A stretch of 44,474 bases of DNA from Deltaproteobacteria bacterium (lineage in GTDB: Bacteria; Desulfobacterota; WTBG01; CAIYCZ01; CAIRTM01). Location: NCBI GenBank assembly GCA_016875025.1, contig VGSH01000012.1:1-44474 (forward strand), in the 5' to 3' direction. The notes under the pieces were generated by a model. It saw only the letters and a list, made by a program, of their open reading frames with translations, was not told the origin of the DNA and made no database searches. Position 1 is the first letter of the stretch; each line of letters begins with the position of its first letter. This document shows, one piece after another, positions 17,467-25,741 of the stretch. The position numbers were made by a program, and so were the translations under genes.

Positions 17467-17829
17467 CTATGCCTTACGGGCCTTTTCTTTGCGCTCCTGC
17501 TCTTCCTTGCACTCAATGCACAGCGTGGTTACCGGGCGCGCCTCAAGCCGCCGGGTGCTGATTTCACACCCGCATTCCTCGCAGATACCGAACGAGCCGT
17601 CTTCAATGCGCTGCATGGCTTTGTCGATTTTTGAGATAAGCTTGCGCTCGCGGTCGCGGATGCGCAGCGTGAAATTGCGGTCCGATTCAAGCGTGGCGCG
17701 GTCATTGGGATCGGGAAATGTTTCATCATCATCGGTCATTTCCACTACCGTATCGGCCGCTCCGTTTTCCAGCGCTGCCCTGCGCTGCTCAAGCAGCTTT
17801 CTGAAGAACTCCAGTTGTGATTTGTTCAC
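17467..17829 (-). CDS. dksA: RNA polymerase-binding transcription factor DksA
   Basis: DksA binds in the secondary channel of RNA polymerase and acts with ppGpp on stable-RNA and amino acid promoters. The 120-residue product has a long coiled coil whose tip carries D40-xx-D43-x-A45, matching the functional DxxDxA of E. coli DksA, and a four-cysteine zinc finger (C83, C86, C104, C107). Start GTG was chosen because GGAGG lies about ten bases before it and the following 'NKSQLEFF' matches family starts; a 12-codon ATG extension would place the ribosome-binding site inside the gene. The gene has its own likely promoter and is followed after 65 bases by GH57. Confidence 0.92.
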   Translation of the reverse strand: MNKSQLEFFRKLLEQRRAALENGAADTVVEMTDDDETFPDPNDRATLESDRNFTLRIRDRERKLISKIDKAMQRIEDGSFGICEECGCEISTRRLEARPVTTLCIECKEEQERKEKARKA

Positions 17830-17874
17830 GGGTATCTGTCCTCCGTGCAAAAAAGTATCCTGCAAAAGCAGTAC

Positions 17875-17880
17875 ATTATA
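17875..17880 (-). promoter_or_regulatory. -10 element of a probable dksA promoter
   Basis: On the minus strand a perfect TATAAT lies 45 bases before the dksA GTG. The region 16-18 bases upstream is A/T-rich but offers only a weak -35 (TTTATT-like). Confidence 0.45.
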
Positions 17881-18033
17881 GCATAACCCGAAACAGAATA
17901 AAATACGTTTTTAAAGCTTGCCATACTCGCGCTCGTTAAACGTCCGATTGAAAGAATCGCCTGCAAAATTATTTAGAACCCGCCCGGCAACGAGCCATGT
18001 CAGACTTTTTACGACATCCTCAACGCTTCATTT

Positions 18034-18522
18034 TTATTCGGGCTGCCCGGTATACGCATACGTACCGCTTTTGCCGCCGCTTTTTTTCAGCAGGCGCATA
18101 TCGGAAATGCTCATGGACCGGTCAATTGCCTTACACATGTCATATATTGTCAGGCATGCAGCTGTCACAGCCATAAGAGCCTCCATCTCAACGCCGGTGC
18201 GGTCAATGATTTTGGCCGTAGCCTGAACTTCAATCTGGTTGTGCCCGGGGCGCGGAAAAAACTGCATGGTGACCGATGTAAGGTTAAGCGGATGGCACAT
18301 CGGGATAATGGCGCCTGTTTTTTTGGCCGCCATAATGCCGGCAACCTGCGCAACAGCAAGGACATCGCCCTTGCGTATCCGGCCGCTCATAATGCGTTCA
18401 AATGTTTCCGGCTGCATGGATACAGTGCCGGTGGCCGTTGCCACTCGCAGGGTCGGACTCTTATCGCTTACATCAACCATGCGTGAGCGACCTGATTCAT
18501 CAAAATGCGTCAAATCATTCAT
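18034..18522 (-). CDS. moaC: Cyclic pyranopterin monophosphate synthase MoaC
   Basis: MoaC converts the 8-cyclo-GTP product of MoaA to cyclic pyranopterin monophosphate in molybdenum cofactor biosynthesis. In 162 residues the family signatures are present: 'MVDVSDK' near the start, KKT at 67-69, CHPLN at 76-80, 'RTGVEMEAL' (about 108-116), KAID (131-134) and the C-terminal 'KSGGKSG'. The ATG after AGGAGAAC begins MNDLTHFD. No other moa gene is in the window, so it stands alone here, upstream of dksA and divergent from a glycosyltransferase gene. Confidence 0.95.
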   Translation of the reverse strand: MNDLTHFDESGRSRMVDVSDKSPTLRVATATGTVSMQPETFERIMSGRIRKGDVLAVAQVAGIMAAKKTGAIIPMCHPLNLTSVTMQFFPRPGHNQIEVQATAKIIDRTGVEMEALMAVTAACLTIYDMCKAIDRSMSISDMRLLKKSGGKSGTYAYTGQPE

Positions 18523-18649
18523 CCGGCGTTCTCCTGTCATATCTGGAATCCAGTAAAAAATATATCATGAATTTCGGCAAAAAGAACAAGTTTTTATGGC
18601 GCACAACTACAGACATCTGCAGCAGATCCCCCGCGCCCGAAAACAGCGG

Positions 18650-18677
18650 TTGACAATGCTTTGACTTAATCTATACA
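18650..18677 (+). promoter_or_regulatory. Promoter for the 490-residue glycosyltransferase gene
   Basis: TTGACA (18650-18655) and TATACA (18672-18677) are separated by 16 bases. The start codon lies about 40 bases downstream and GGAGG at 18699-18703. Confidence 0.6.
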
Positions 18678-18718
18678 CTACCACAAACGTTCCCGAATGG
18701 AGGCCGTATACCGCAGAT

Positions 18719-20191
18719 ATGAAGCCGCTCAGCGCCCTTGTTCTGTCTCCTGATACCCCGACCGCCTCTCTGTGCGCCCGGCTTGCAGACAGTCCGCTTC
18801 TCGATTCGGTTATTTTGATGCAGCCGGCAGCCTGCCTGTGCCGCGATTCACGTATTACTGCGATGGAGGGCGGATTTCCCCCCGGAGGCAGGGATCTGGA
18901 AAGCGCGCTTGCGCTCAGCCGGGCCCCGTTGCTGCTGGTTATAACCGAGCCCAGGATTGAGCTTGAGGAGTCTGAGCTGCTGGCACTGGTGAACACGGCA
19001 GCCGCACACCCGGACGCAGCAATGCTGTATTTCGATTTTTTTGACAGCAGCCGCAGCCGGGTCCACCCGCTCATCCCCTGTCAGCTCGGCAGCATCCGCG
19101 ACGATTTTTTTTTCGGCCCGCTGCAGCTCTATTGCCGCGAAAAAATCGAACGGGCTCTGTGCGCGCAGGGCGCCTTGAGCAACAGCACCTGCGCGGGGTT
19201 GTATGAACTGCGCCTGAAAGCATCCTGCGTTGGTTCCATACGGCATGTGGCCGAGCCAATCGGCTGCGTGGCAGCCGGGCAGCAGGGGCAGGCCCACTTT
19301 GCCTACGTTGATCCGGCCAACCGGGAGCGCCAGCATGAAATGGAATTGGCCGCGACCGAGCATCTTGAGCGCATCGGCGCGCTGTGCCGGGCGCCGGCGC
19401 GCAGCTTCAGCGCGCGCAACGAAGGCTGGCCGGTTGAGGCCAGCATTATTATCCCGGTGCGCAACCGCTGCGGCACGATAGCCGAGGCGGTTCAAAGCGC
19501 ACTCAGCCAGACAGCCCCGTTTTCCTTTAACGTGCTGGTGGTCGATAATCATTCAACCGACGGTACGACCGACATCATCAGGCAGCGCGCCGGACATGAG
19601 CCCCGCCTTGTGCATATCGTTCCGCCGGTCACAGGACTTGGCATCGGAGGCTGCTGGAACGCGGCCGTACAGGCAGAGCACTGCGGCCGCTTTGTCTGTC
19701 AGCTCGATTCCGACGACCTGTATGCCGGAGAGGACACGCTTGTGCGCATGATTGAGCTTCTGCAGCAGGGCTGCGGCATGGCGGTCGGCAGTTATCGACT
19801 TGTTAATTTTGCGCTTGAAGAGATTCCACCCGGCATTGTCGATCATCGCGAATGGACTCCTGAAAACGGGCGCAACAATCTGCTGCGCGTGCAGGGCATC
19901 GGTGCGCCGCGCGCGTTTGCCACAGAGCTCCTGCGGCTGCACCCGTTTCCGGATGTCAGCTACGGCGAAGACTACGCGGTTGCCCTGCGCATTTCGCGCG
20001 ACTACCGCGTAGGCCGCATCTATGAGCCCCTGTATCTGTGCCGCCGCTGGGAGGGTAATTCTGATGCACAGCTTCCGGTTGAGCAGGCCAACCGCTTTGC
20101 TTTGTATAAGGATACACTTCGAACACGGGAAATAGAGGAGCGCCGGCGGCAGAACCAGTCGCTGCCCCGCAGACCGGGTTGCTCAGAATAG
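18719..20191 (+). CDS. Two-domain glycosyltransferase, family 2
   Basis: A 490-residue protein whose C-terminal half is a clear GT-A fold: ASIIIPVRNR (241-250), 'VLVVDNHSTDGT' (272-283) and the metal-binding DSDD (330-333), followed by a 'YGEDYAVALRI' acceptor-site motif. The N-terminal 235 residues look like a diverged, shorter GT-like domain ('SALVLSPDTPTASLCARL', 'DAAMLYFDFFDS') without a clear DxD in the usual context. No membrane span is seen. Acceptor and donor are unknown; cell-surface polysaccharide or protein glycosylation is the usual role of such enzymes. It has its own promoter and a terminator behind it. Confidence 0.8.
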   Translation: MKPLSALVLSPDTPTASLCARLADSPLLDSVILMQPAACLCRDSRITAMEGGFPPGGRDLESALALSRAPLLLVITEPRIELEESELLALVNTAAAHPDAAMLYFDFFDSSRSRVHPLIPCQLGSIRDDFFFGPLQLYCREKIERALCAQGALSNSTCAGLYELRLKASCVGSIRHVAEPIGCVAAGQQGQAHFAYVDPANRERQHEMELAATEHLERIGALCRAPARSFSARNEGWPVEASIIIPVRNRCGTIAEAVQSALSQTAPFSFNVLVVDNHSTDGTTDIIRQRAGHEPRLVHIVPPVTGLGIGGCWNAAVQAEHCGRFVCQLDSDDLYAGEDTLVRMIELLQQGCGMAVGSYRLVNFALEEIPPGIVDHREWTPENGRNNLLRVQGIGAPRAFATELLRLHPFPDVSYGEDYAVALRISRDYRVGRIYEPLYLCRRWEGNSDAQLPVEQANRFALYKDTLRTREIEERRRQNQSLPRRPGCSE

Positions 20192-20242
20192 TTTTAAAGC
20201 ATGAACGCCTTTCACTTGCGCAAAGCGCCCGGGCATGAGCAC

Positions 20243-20276
20243 AAAAGGCCTGCGGCAGGCACGCCGCAGGCCTTTT
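20243..20276. terminator. Bidirectional terminator
   Basis: A perfect 13-base-pair stem AAAAGGCCTGCGG/CCGCAGGCCTTTT with an eight-base loop separates two convergent genes. A-run and T-run flank it, so it can end transcription from both sides. Confidence 0.85.
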
Positions 20277-20296
20277 CACTCTGATGGCAGCCGGTC

Positions 20297-20638
20297 TCAG
20301 CCTTTTTTCAGCGTGGTTTCGCCCTTAACGCTCAGGTAGGGCCGCATTTTTTCCAGAGACTTCGGGCCGATACCCTTCACATTCACCATATCTTCAATCG
20401 AACTAAAGGTTCCGACGCTGGTGCGATAGGCGATAATGCTCTCGGCCATCTTGGGCCCGATTCCGGGCAGCAGCGCCAGTTGCGTGGCATCGGCCGTATT
20501 GATGTTGACCGTGCCCTGCAGCTGCGCTTTGGCTGCCGGCGATGGCGCTGCCGGCGGTTCTGCCAGAACCGGCCCGGCCGCAAACAGCAACAACAGCATG
20601 ATGGCGAGAGTCTTGATACAGGTACGCGTGTGTTTCAT
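20297..20638 (-). CDS. Secreted ComEA-like helix-hairpin-helix protein
   Basis: A 113-residue protein with a signal peptide (cleavage expected after A26, VLA-EPP), a short Pro/Ala linker, and a double helix-hairpin-helix: 'VNINTADATQLALLPGIGPKMAE' (in parts: INTADATQLALLPGIG) and 'VKGIGPKSLEKMRPYL'. This is the DNA-binding module of ComEA, the periplasmic DNA receptor in natural transformation; Gram-negative ComEA proteins are often this short. The gene stands alone with a good ribosome-binding site (GGAGGG), and no comEC or pilus gene is in the window, so a competence role is only possible. Confidence 0.85.
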   Translation of the reverse strand: MKHTRTCIKTLAIMLLLLFAAGPVLAEPPAAPSPAAKAQLQGTVNINTADATQLALLPGIGPKMAESIIAYRTSVGTFSSIEDMVNVKGIGPKSLEKMRPYLSVKGETTLKKG

Positions 20639-20731
20639 AGAACAGTCCCTCCGTAAAAAAGTTAGTAATTGACTCCTTAGTCGCAGACTGTTAGATTTTA
20701 TTCCCCCTGAAACGCATTTTTTTAAAAAAAT

Positions 20732-21559
20732 ATGCCCCGGCCCCTTGTCAGCATAATTATTCCGACCCGCAACCGGGAAGCTTGTTTTACAAAAGCGATT
20801 GATTCGGTGTTAAACCAGACGCAGCACAACTTCGAGCTGATCGTGGTTGACGACGGCTCAACCGATGCCACGCAGGAAATCCTTCGCACCTACTGCAACA
20901 GAATAACCTGTCTGCGCATTGAGCCGTCCGGGCCGTCCGCGGCCCGCAACCGCGGCATTGCTGCCGCGCAGGCTGATTTAATCGCGTTTCTCGATTCCGA
21001 TGACATATGGCTGCCGCGCAAACTGGAACGACAGCTCGAATATCATGCCGTCCATGCTGATGTCATGATCAGTCAGACCCGCGAGGTGTGGATACGCAAC
21101 GGCGTGCGTGTGAATGCCCGCGCCAAACACTGCATGCACTCAGGCTGGATTTATGAATACTGCCTGCCTCTGTGCATCGTGAGCCCGTCATCGGTCATGA
21201 TTCACCGCCGTGTCTTCGAGCAGGTTGGCCTGTTTGACGAGAGCATGCCCGCGTGCGAAGACTATGACCTGTGGCTGCGCATTGCCCCGCAGTATCCGAT
21301 TCACCTGATTGAGGAAGAGCTGATTATCAAGTACGGCGGCCATGCCGACCAGCAGTCACGATGCGTACCCGCGCTTGACCGTTTGCGCATCCGGGCAATC
21401 CGCAAATCGCTTGACAGCGGTGTACTTAATTATGACCAGCGCGCAGCCGCGGTCCGGGAACTTGAACGCAAATGCCGCATTTATGCCGCAGGATGCCGCA
21501 AGCGCGGTAAAGAGTCTGAGGCCTTTGAGTATGAGACCATGACGCAATCATACGTATAA
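20732..21559 (+). CDS. Glycosyltransferase, family 2
   Basis: A 275-residue GT-A enzyme with VSIIIPTRNRE at the N-terminus, VVDDGSTD (38-45), 'GPSAARNRGI' and the metal-binding DSDD (88-91), and a later 'CEDYDLWLRI' motif typical of polysaccharide glycosyltransferases. No signal or membrane span. It is followed after 17 bases by the AMP-forming ligase gene, suggesting co-transcription. Substrate unknown. Confidence 0.85.
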   Translation: MPRPLVSIIIPTRNREACFTKAIDSVLNQTQHNFELIVVDDGSTDATQEILRTYCNRITCLRIEPSGPSAARNRGIAAAQADLIAFLDSDDIWLPRKLERQLEYHAVHADVMISQTREVWIRNGVRVNARAKHCMHSGWIYEYCLPLCIVSPSSVMIHRRVFEQVGLFDESMPACEDYDLWLRIAPQYPIHLIEEELIIKYGGHADQQSRCVPALDRLRIRAIRKSLDSGVLNYDQRAAAVRELERKCRIYAAGCRKRGKESEAFEYETMTQSYV

Positions 21560-21576
21560 AGTCAGCTGAAAACACT

Positions 21577-23046
21577 ATGCATCTTTTCGCCCTGCTGTCC
21601 AAAACCGCGCGTGAGTACCCGCTTGCTGAAGCATTTATCAGCGAGGAGGGACGCTGCACGTTTGCGCAGCTGCACACTGATGCGCTTGGGCTGGCTGCAC
21701 ACCTGTACCTGGAAGGAATCCGGCCCGGCATGCGCGTGGCCCTTGCGTGCGGCGGGCCTGCCTTTGTGCAGGCAGCCTTTGCGCTGCTGCGCCTCGGCGC
21801 TGTATGCGTGCCGCTCAACCGGCGCCTTAGCCCTGCAGAGCTGAAGCTCCAGATAGAACATGCCGGAGCTTCAGCTCTGCTCTATGATGACGAGCCGCAT
21901 GCGAGCCTGTCAGCCGCCCTGCAGCTGCGCACGATGCACATACCCGGCGATTGCAAGAAGCCGCTGTCGGCTGCAGCGCTGCCCCCGGTCCCGAGCGCAG
22001 CCGACCCGGCCTGTATTATATATACCGCCGGCACGAGCGTCAGCCCCAGGGGAGTCCTGCTCAGCCACGGCAATCTGCTGGCCAACAGCGCCAATTACTG
22101 TGCGGCCTGCGGCTTTGCACCGGGCCAGCGCGAGCTTGCCACAACCGCCCTTTTCCACATTTCCACATTTTCGCGGCTTTTTACCTATGTCCGAAGCGCT
22201 ACCGCCTGTTATCTGGTGGAGCGCTTCAGCCCGGATGCCTGCTTTGAGATTATCCGGCGCGAAAAAATCACCTCCATTACCCAGACCCCGACCATGTACC
22301 ATATGCTGCTGCGCTCATCGCCTAAGCTCAGACGCGCGGGCGCTGACTTGTCGCGAGTCATTACGGGAGCTTCAGCCATGAGCCCGGCCGAGCGGAAGAC
22401 CCTGAGGGACATGTTTCCTGCGGCTGACCTGTATGATATTTACGGCCAGACCGAGGCCGGCCCCGGTATCAGCGTTTTGGGGCCGCAGGATTTTTTCCGC
22501 AGGGCCGATAGTGTCGGCAAACCCATGCCGTGTGTGCAGGTTGCGATTGTTGATGAAAAGGGGCGCAGTCTTGCCGCCAATGCAATCGGGGAGATCACCT
22601 GCCGCGGCCGCAACATCATGCAGGGTTATTTCCGCGATGAAGCGGCCACGCGCGCGGTGCTTGTACGCGGCCGCCTGTATACCGGCGATATGGGATATAT
22701 GGACGAGGAGGGCTTTCTCTACATTTGCGGGCGCAAAAAAGACATCATCATCACCGGCGGCATCAATGTGTACCCTCCCGAAATTGAAAACATCCTGCGC
22801 CTGCATCCGGGCATAGAGGACTGCGCCGTGTTCGGTGTGCCCGATGACCTGTGGGGTGAAGGCATCGTTGCAGCCGTGGTGCTGCGCGGCGCAACTGTTG
22901 ATGAGCTGCAGACCCACTGCCGGGAGAATCTGGCTGCATTCAAATGCCCGAAGCTGATACTTCCGATCTCAGAAATCCCCCGCAACGCGGCCCGGAAAGT
23001 GGTGAGAGAAGCACTGGTCTCGCTCTGGAAAGAACGCCCTACATAA
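21577..23046 (+). CDS. AMP-dependent acyl-CoA synthetase/ligase family protein
   Basis: A 489-residue member of the ANL superfamily, which activates a carboxylate as acyl-AMP and usually transfers it to CoA or a carrier protein. The Pro/Gly-rich P-loop (149-160) reads YTAGTSVSPRGV, deviating from YTSGTTGxPKGV at the second Gly and at the Lys. Other motifs are normal: DIYGQTEAGP (about 286), YTGDMGYMDEEG, 'GRKKDIIITGGINVYPPEIE' (in part) and the catalytic Lys near the end, PRNAARKVVRE (K474). The substrate cannot be told. It is short for a long-chain acyl-CoA synthetase and close to medium-chain or aryl-CoA ligases. It lies directly behind a GT2 gene. Confidence 0.85.
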   Translation: MHLFALLSKTAREYPLAEAFISEEGRCTFAQLHTDALGLAAHLYLEGIRPGMRVALACGGPAFVQAAFALLRLGAVCVPLNRRLSPAELKLQIEHAGASALLYDDEPHASLSAALQLRTMHIPGDCKKPLSAAALPPVPSAADPACIIYTAGTSVSPRGVLLSHGNLLANSANYCAACGFAPGQRELATTALFHISTFSRLFTYVRSATACYLVERFSPDACFEIIRREKITSITQTPTMYHMLLRSSPKLRRAGADLSRVITGASAMSPAERKTLRDMFPAADLYDIYGQTEAGPGISVLGPQDFFRRADSVGKPMPCVQVAIVDEKGRSLAANAIGEITCRGRNIMQGYFRDEAATRAVLVRGRLYTGDMGYMDEEGFLYICGRKKDIIITGGINVYPPEIENILRLHPGIEDCAVFGVPDDLWGEGIVAAVVLRGATVDELQTHCRENLAAFKCPKLILPISEIPRNAARKVVREALVSLWKERPT

Positions 23047-23515
23047 GCGTCGCTGTATAGCTGGCGACAGTTGGTCACCCTGACTAAATACAGCGCAGAT
23101 GCGCAGGACGGTATCACCAGCAGCGCAACGTGGCGGTTGCAACCATCGGGCAATCCACAGATTGTGTGAATAAGCTGTGGAAAAGGGTGTGAAAATCTTC
23201 TCACAGGTCTGAAAAACAAGGGGTTTAAGCAGAATGCCACAATATTGAGCAGTTCTTTTAAAAGCATGGAAAATCAAGATGTTATTGTTTTTAGTGTTGG
23301 ATCCGGCCAGTGTTCCTCTGCGCGCGCATAAAAAAACAATGAATTTTCAACAGCATAAAAATTTCTGCGTCTTTTTTACTCTTGATTCATTGCGGGATAG
23401 TACGCTATAGTTACGCCGGATGAATTATAATCTCGCCCGCTATATTACTATGGCGGCCTGCAGGGAACACGGTTCCCGTGCTTCGTGACCTCAGCGGCAA
23501 GGAAGGTATGCTCCT
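23047..23515. other. 469-base intergenic region, A/T-rich, with DnaA-box-like cluster
   Basis: No gene is seen. The first 100 bases have average composition; then comes the DnaA-box-like cluster listed separately, followed by about 180 bases visibly richer in A and T. A TATAAT (23426-23431) without a convincing -35 and an inverted repeat GGGAAC-ACG-GTTCCC (23463-23477) precede the next gene and may belong to its promoter. Confidence 0.5.
23151..23205. promoter_or_regulatory. Cluster of DnaA-box-like sequences
   Basis: Against TTWTNCACA (reverse TGTGNAWAA) two exact matches are present, TGTGAATAA (23165-23173) and TGTGGAAAA (23176-23184). One site matches at eight of nine positions, TGTGAAAAT (23188-23196), and two at seven of nine (23151-23159 and 23197-23205). 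Five sites in 55 bases next to an A/T-rich stretch could mark a replication origin or a DnaA-controlled promoter; this is inference. Confidence 0.4.
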
Positions 23516-23785
23516 GTGAACAAAGAACTGTTACGCGAGGTGGCTGAGGTATTTGGAACCAAACCTTTGAGCGGCAACGACCTGTATGCCAAGGTGCTGG
23601 TTCACCCGGATGACACTATTGCGGTTTATTTTATCAACGCTGCCGTGCTCAGCGAGCAGCTTCAGCAACGCGGCTATGCCTGGCAGGATCACCTGCATGC
23701 CTGGGTAAAACATGTCCCCACCGTTGAGCAGGCCCTGTCTGAAACAAAGGGTTTTCGGGTAACCGCGGCAGCCTTTGGCATATGA
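23516..23785 (+). CDS. Small protein of unknown function, coupled to hflX
   Basis: An 89-residue protein I do not recognise. It starts with GTG preceded by AAGGAAGG at proper distance; the nearby ATG at 23508 closes after three codons. The sequence is mixed alpha/beta, for example 'DLYAKVLVHPDDTIAVYFINAAVL' (in parts), with no membrane segment and no cysteine. Its stop overlaps the hflX start in ATGA, so the two are translationally coupled and the product may work with HflX or in the same ribosome-related process. Confidence 0.65.
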   Translation: MNKELLREVAEVFGTKPLSGNDLYAKVLVHPDDTIAVYFINAAVLSEQLQQRGYAWQDHLHAWVKHVPTVEQALSETKGFRVTAAAFGI

Positions 23786-25083
23786 TAAGCACCAACACCT
23801 CCCGGGAACCCCCGGCAGCCCTGCTGGCTGCAGTAACCCTGCCGGGTGCTGCGGCGCACGCCGAAGACTCCCTGTGTGAGCTGGCGGATCTGGCAGACAC
23901 GCTGGGCTTTGCAATTGCCGCTCATGCAGTACAGGCCCGCCCCGCCCCTGACCCGGGCACCTATATCGGCCACGGCAAGCTTGAAGACCTGCGCGGGCTT
24001 GTTCATCAATACGACGCTGAACTGGTTATTTTCGACAACGATCTTTCCCCACGGCAGAGCCAGAACATCGAGCGTCAGCTCGGCTGCATGGTCTGGGATC
24101 GCACCCAGCTGATTCTTGAAATCTTTGCCCGGCATGTCCGCACAGCCGAAGCGCGCGTACAGGTTGAGCTGGCCCGCATGCAGTACATGCTGCCGCGCCT
24201 TGTGGGTATGTGGGCGCATCTTGACCGTGAGCGCGGCGGTATCGGCACCTCGCGCGGCATGGGTGAAAAGCAGATTCAAATCGACCGCCGCATGGTGCGC
24301 GCCCGCATCGCGCATCTGCAAAAAGAGCTGCAGCGCATCGAGACCGAGCGCTGCACCCAGCGTAAGCAGCGCTCAAACTGCTTTCAGGTCGCGCTGGTCG
24401 GCTACACCAATGCAGGCAAATCAACCCTGATGAACTGCCTGACCGGCAGCAGCGTGCATGTGGCCGATAAGCTGTTTGCAACGCTGGACGCAACAACGCG
24501 TGCGCTGGACTGCATGGCCAAGCCCGCAGTCGTTCTCACCGACACGGTCGGGTTCATCAGGAATCTGCCGCATTCGCTTGTGGCTTCGTTTCGCTCTACG
24601 CTGGAGCACGTGCGCGAGGCTGATCTGCTGCTGCACGTCATTGATGTATCCCATCCGGACTATGAAACCCATATCAGCACAACCGCAGGGGTTTTGAACG
24701 AAATCGGGGCCGCGGCCGTGCCGCGCATGATCATATTCAATAAAATCGATCTGAGCCGCCATGACGCCATTGACCGGCTCATGCTCGAAAAAAAACACCC
24801 CGGGTGCCTGTGTGTCAGCGCGCTTGAGGAAAGCGCCCGGAACACCATTATTGATGCAGTCACCACCCGTGTCCACGAGGGATGTATCTCGCGCACGATC
24901 AGGCTGCCCTACAGCAAGTGCGACGCCCTGGCTGATTTTTATGCCTACAGCATTGTTGACAATGTCGATTACCGCGAAGATGCCATGTATATCGACTGCA
25001 CCATCAGTCCGCTGATGCGCCGTCACTTTACTCACTACCTGCCGAAAACGCACCCGAAACAGCACCATGGTCTCTCAGGATAA
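23782..25083 (+). CDS. hflX: Ribosome-splitting GTPase HflX
   Basis: HflX is a GTPase that splits stalled or heat-damaged ribosomes. The 433-residue product has the N-terminal HflX domain ('YIGHGKLEDLRGLV', 'FDNDLSPRQSQNIE', 'WDRTQLILEIFA', then the glycine-rich 'RERGGIGTSRGMGEKQ'), a coiled coil (about 168-195) and a GTPase domain with G1 GYTNAGKST (207-215), G3 'DTVGFIRNLPH' and G4 'FNKID'. It is the second gene of a compact chain: 89-residue protein, hflX, yheU, yhbY, with overlaps at every junction. Confidence 0.95.
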   Translation: MISTNTSREPPAALLAAVTLPGAAAHAEDSLCELADLADTLGFAIAAHAVQARPAPDPGTYIGHGKLEDLRGLVHQYDAELVIFDNDLSPRQSQNIERQLGCMVWDRTQLILEIFARHVRTAEARVQVELARMQYMLPRLVGMWAHLDRERGGIGTSRGMGEKQIQIDRRMVRARIAHLQKELQRIETERCTQRKQRSNCFQVALVGYTNAGKSTLMNCLTGSSVHVADKLFATLDATTRALDCMAKPAVVLTDTVGFIRNLPHSLVASFRSTLEHVREADLLLHVIDVSHPDYETHISTTAGVLNEIGAAAVPRMIIFNKIDLSRHDAIDRLMLEKKHPGCLCVSALEESARNTIIDAVTTRVHEGCISRTIRLPYSKCDALADFYAYSIVDNVDYREDAMYIDCTISPLMRRHFTHYLPKTHPKQHHGLSG

Positions 25084-25351
25084 GAGCGGCGAACAGCTTA
25101 TTGTCGTGCCTGCTGAGCGCCTGAGCCCGGACGCGCTCAGCGCCCTTATTGTAGAATTTGTCACCCGCAGCGGTACTGACTACGGCCGGCGAGAGGCCAC
25201 GCTGGCGGAAAAATGCGCAGCTGTGCGAACCCAGCTCAAGCACAACCGCGCGCAGATAACCTATGATCCCTTGACACAAACCTCTACGATTATGCTGTCA
25301 GAGGATGTGCGCAAATTCAGCGCAGGCCGACGGGAGAAAGGAACCCAATGA
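25067..25351 (+). CDS. yheU: YheU/UPF0270 family protein
   Basis: A 94-residue protein matching the UPF0270 pattern: 'VVPAERLSPDALSALIVEFV' (about 13-32), 'TRSGTDYG' and 'LAEKCAAVRTQLKHNRAQI'. E. coli YheU is 72 residues and uncharacterised; here there is a C-terminal extension rich in Arg/Lys. It begins 17 bases before the hflX stop and ends overlapping yhbY (ATGA), so all three are translated in a coupled way. I know the family mainly from gammaproteobacteria, so its presence here is of interest. Confidence 0.8.
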   Translation: MVSQDKSGEQLIVVPAERLSPDALSALIVEFVTRSGTDYGRREATLAEKCAAVRTQLKHNRAQITYDPLTQTSTIMLSEDVRKFSAGRREKGTQ

Positions 25352-25656
25352 ACGCATTAACGGCGCACCAGAAGAAATTTCTGCGGGGTCTCGCCCATGA
25401 CCTTAAGCCGGTGGTGTATGTGGGCCGCCAGGGCCTGAGCGAAGCTGTTGTAAAGGATATCGACCGGGCACTGAGCGACCACGAACTGATCAAGGTGCGC
25501 TTCGTGGACTGCAAGGATATAAAAAGGGAGCTATCGGAAACCATTGCAGGGCACACCGGTGCGGCCCTGCTCGGCGTCAAAGGGCATCTGGCCCTTTTTT
25601 TCCGCCGATCGGAACAGGCACACAAACAAAGTATTGCGCTGCCGGAGCAGCGCTGA
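25348..25656 (+). CDS. yhbY: CRS1-YhbY domain RNA-binding protein YhbY
   Basis: A 102-residue protein of the YhbY family, which associates with pre-50S ribosomal subunits. The pattern LTAHQKKFLRGLAHDLKPVV, then 'VGRQGLSEAVVKDI' and 'LIKVRFVD', is typical, including the GxxG-like loop in 'VYVGRQGLS'. Its ATG overlaps the yheU stop. With HflX upstream, the operon points to ribosome assembly and rescue. Confidence 0.93.
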   Translation: MNALTAHQKKFLRGLAHDLKPVVYVGRQGLSEAVVKDIDRALSDHELIKVRFVDCKDIKRELSETIAGHTGAALLGVKGHLALFFRRSEQAHKQSIALPEQR

Positions 25657-25741
25657 GATGCTGAAAGACCTTCAGCGCCTGCGCTTCTGCCTGGGTTTCC
25701 TGGAACAATCTTGATTTTTTTTAGTCCCGCCGCCTTAAATC

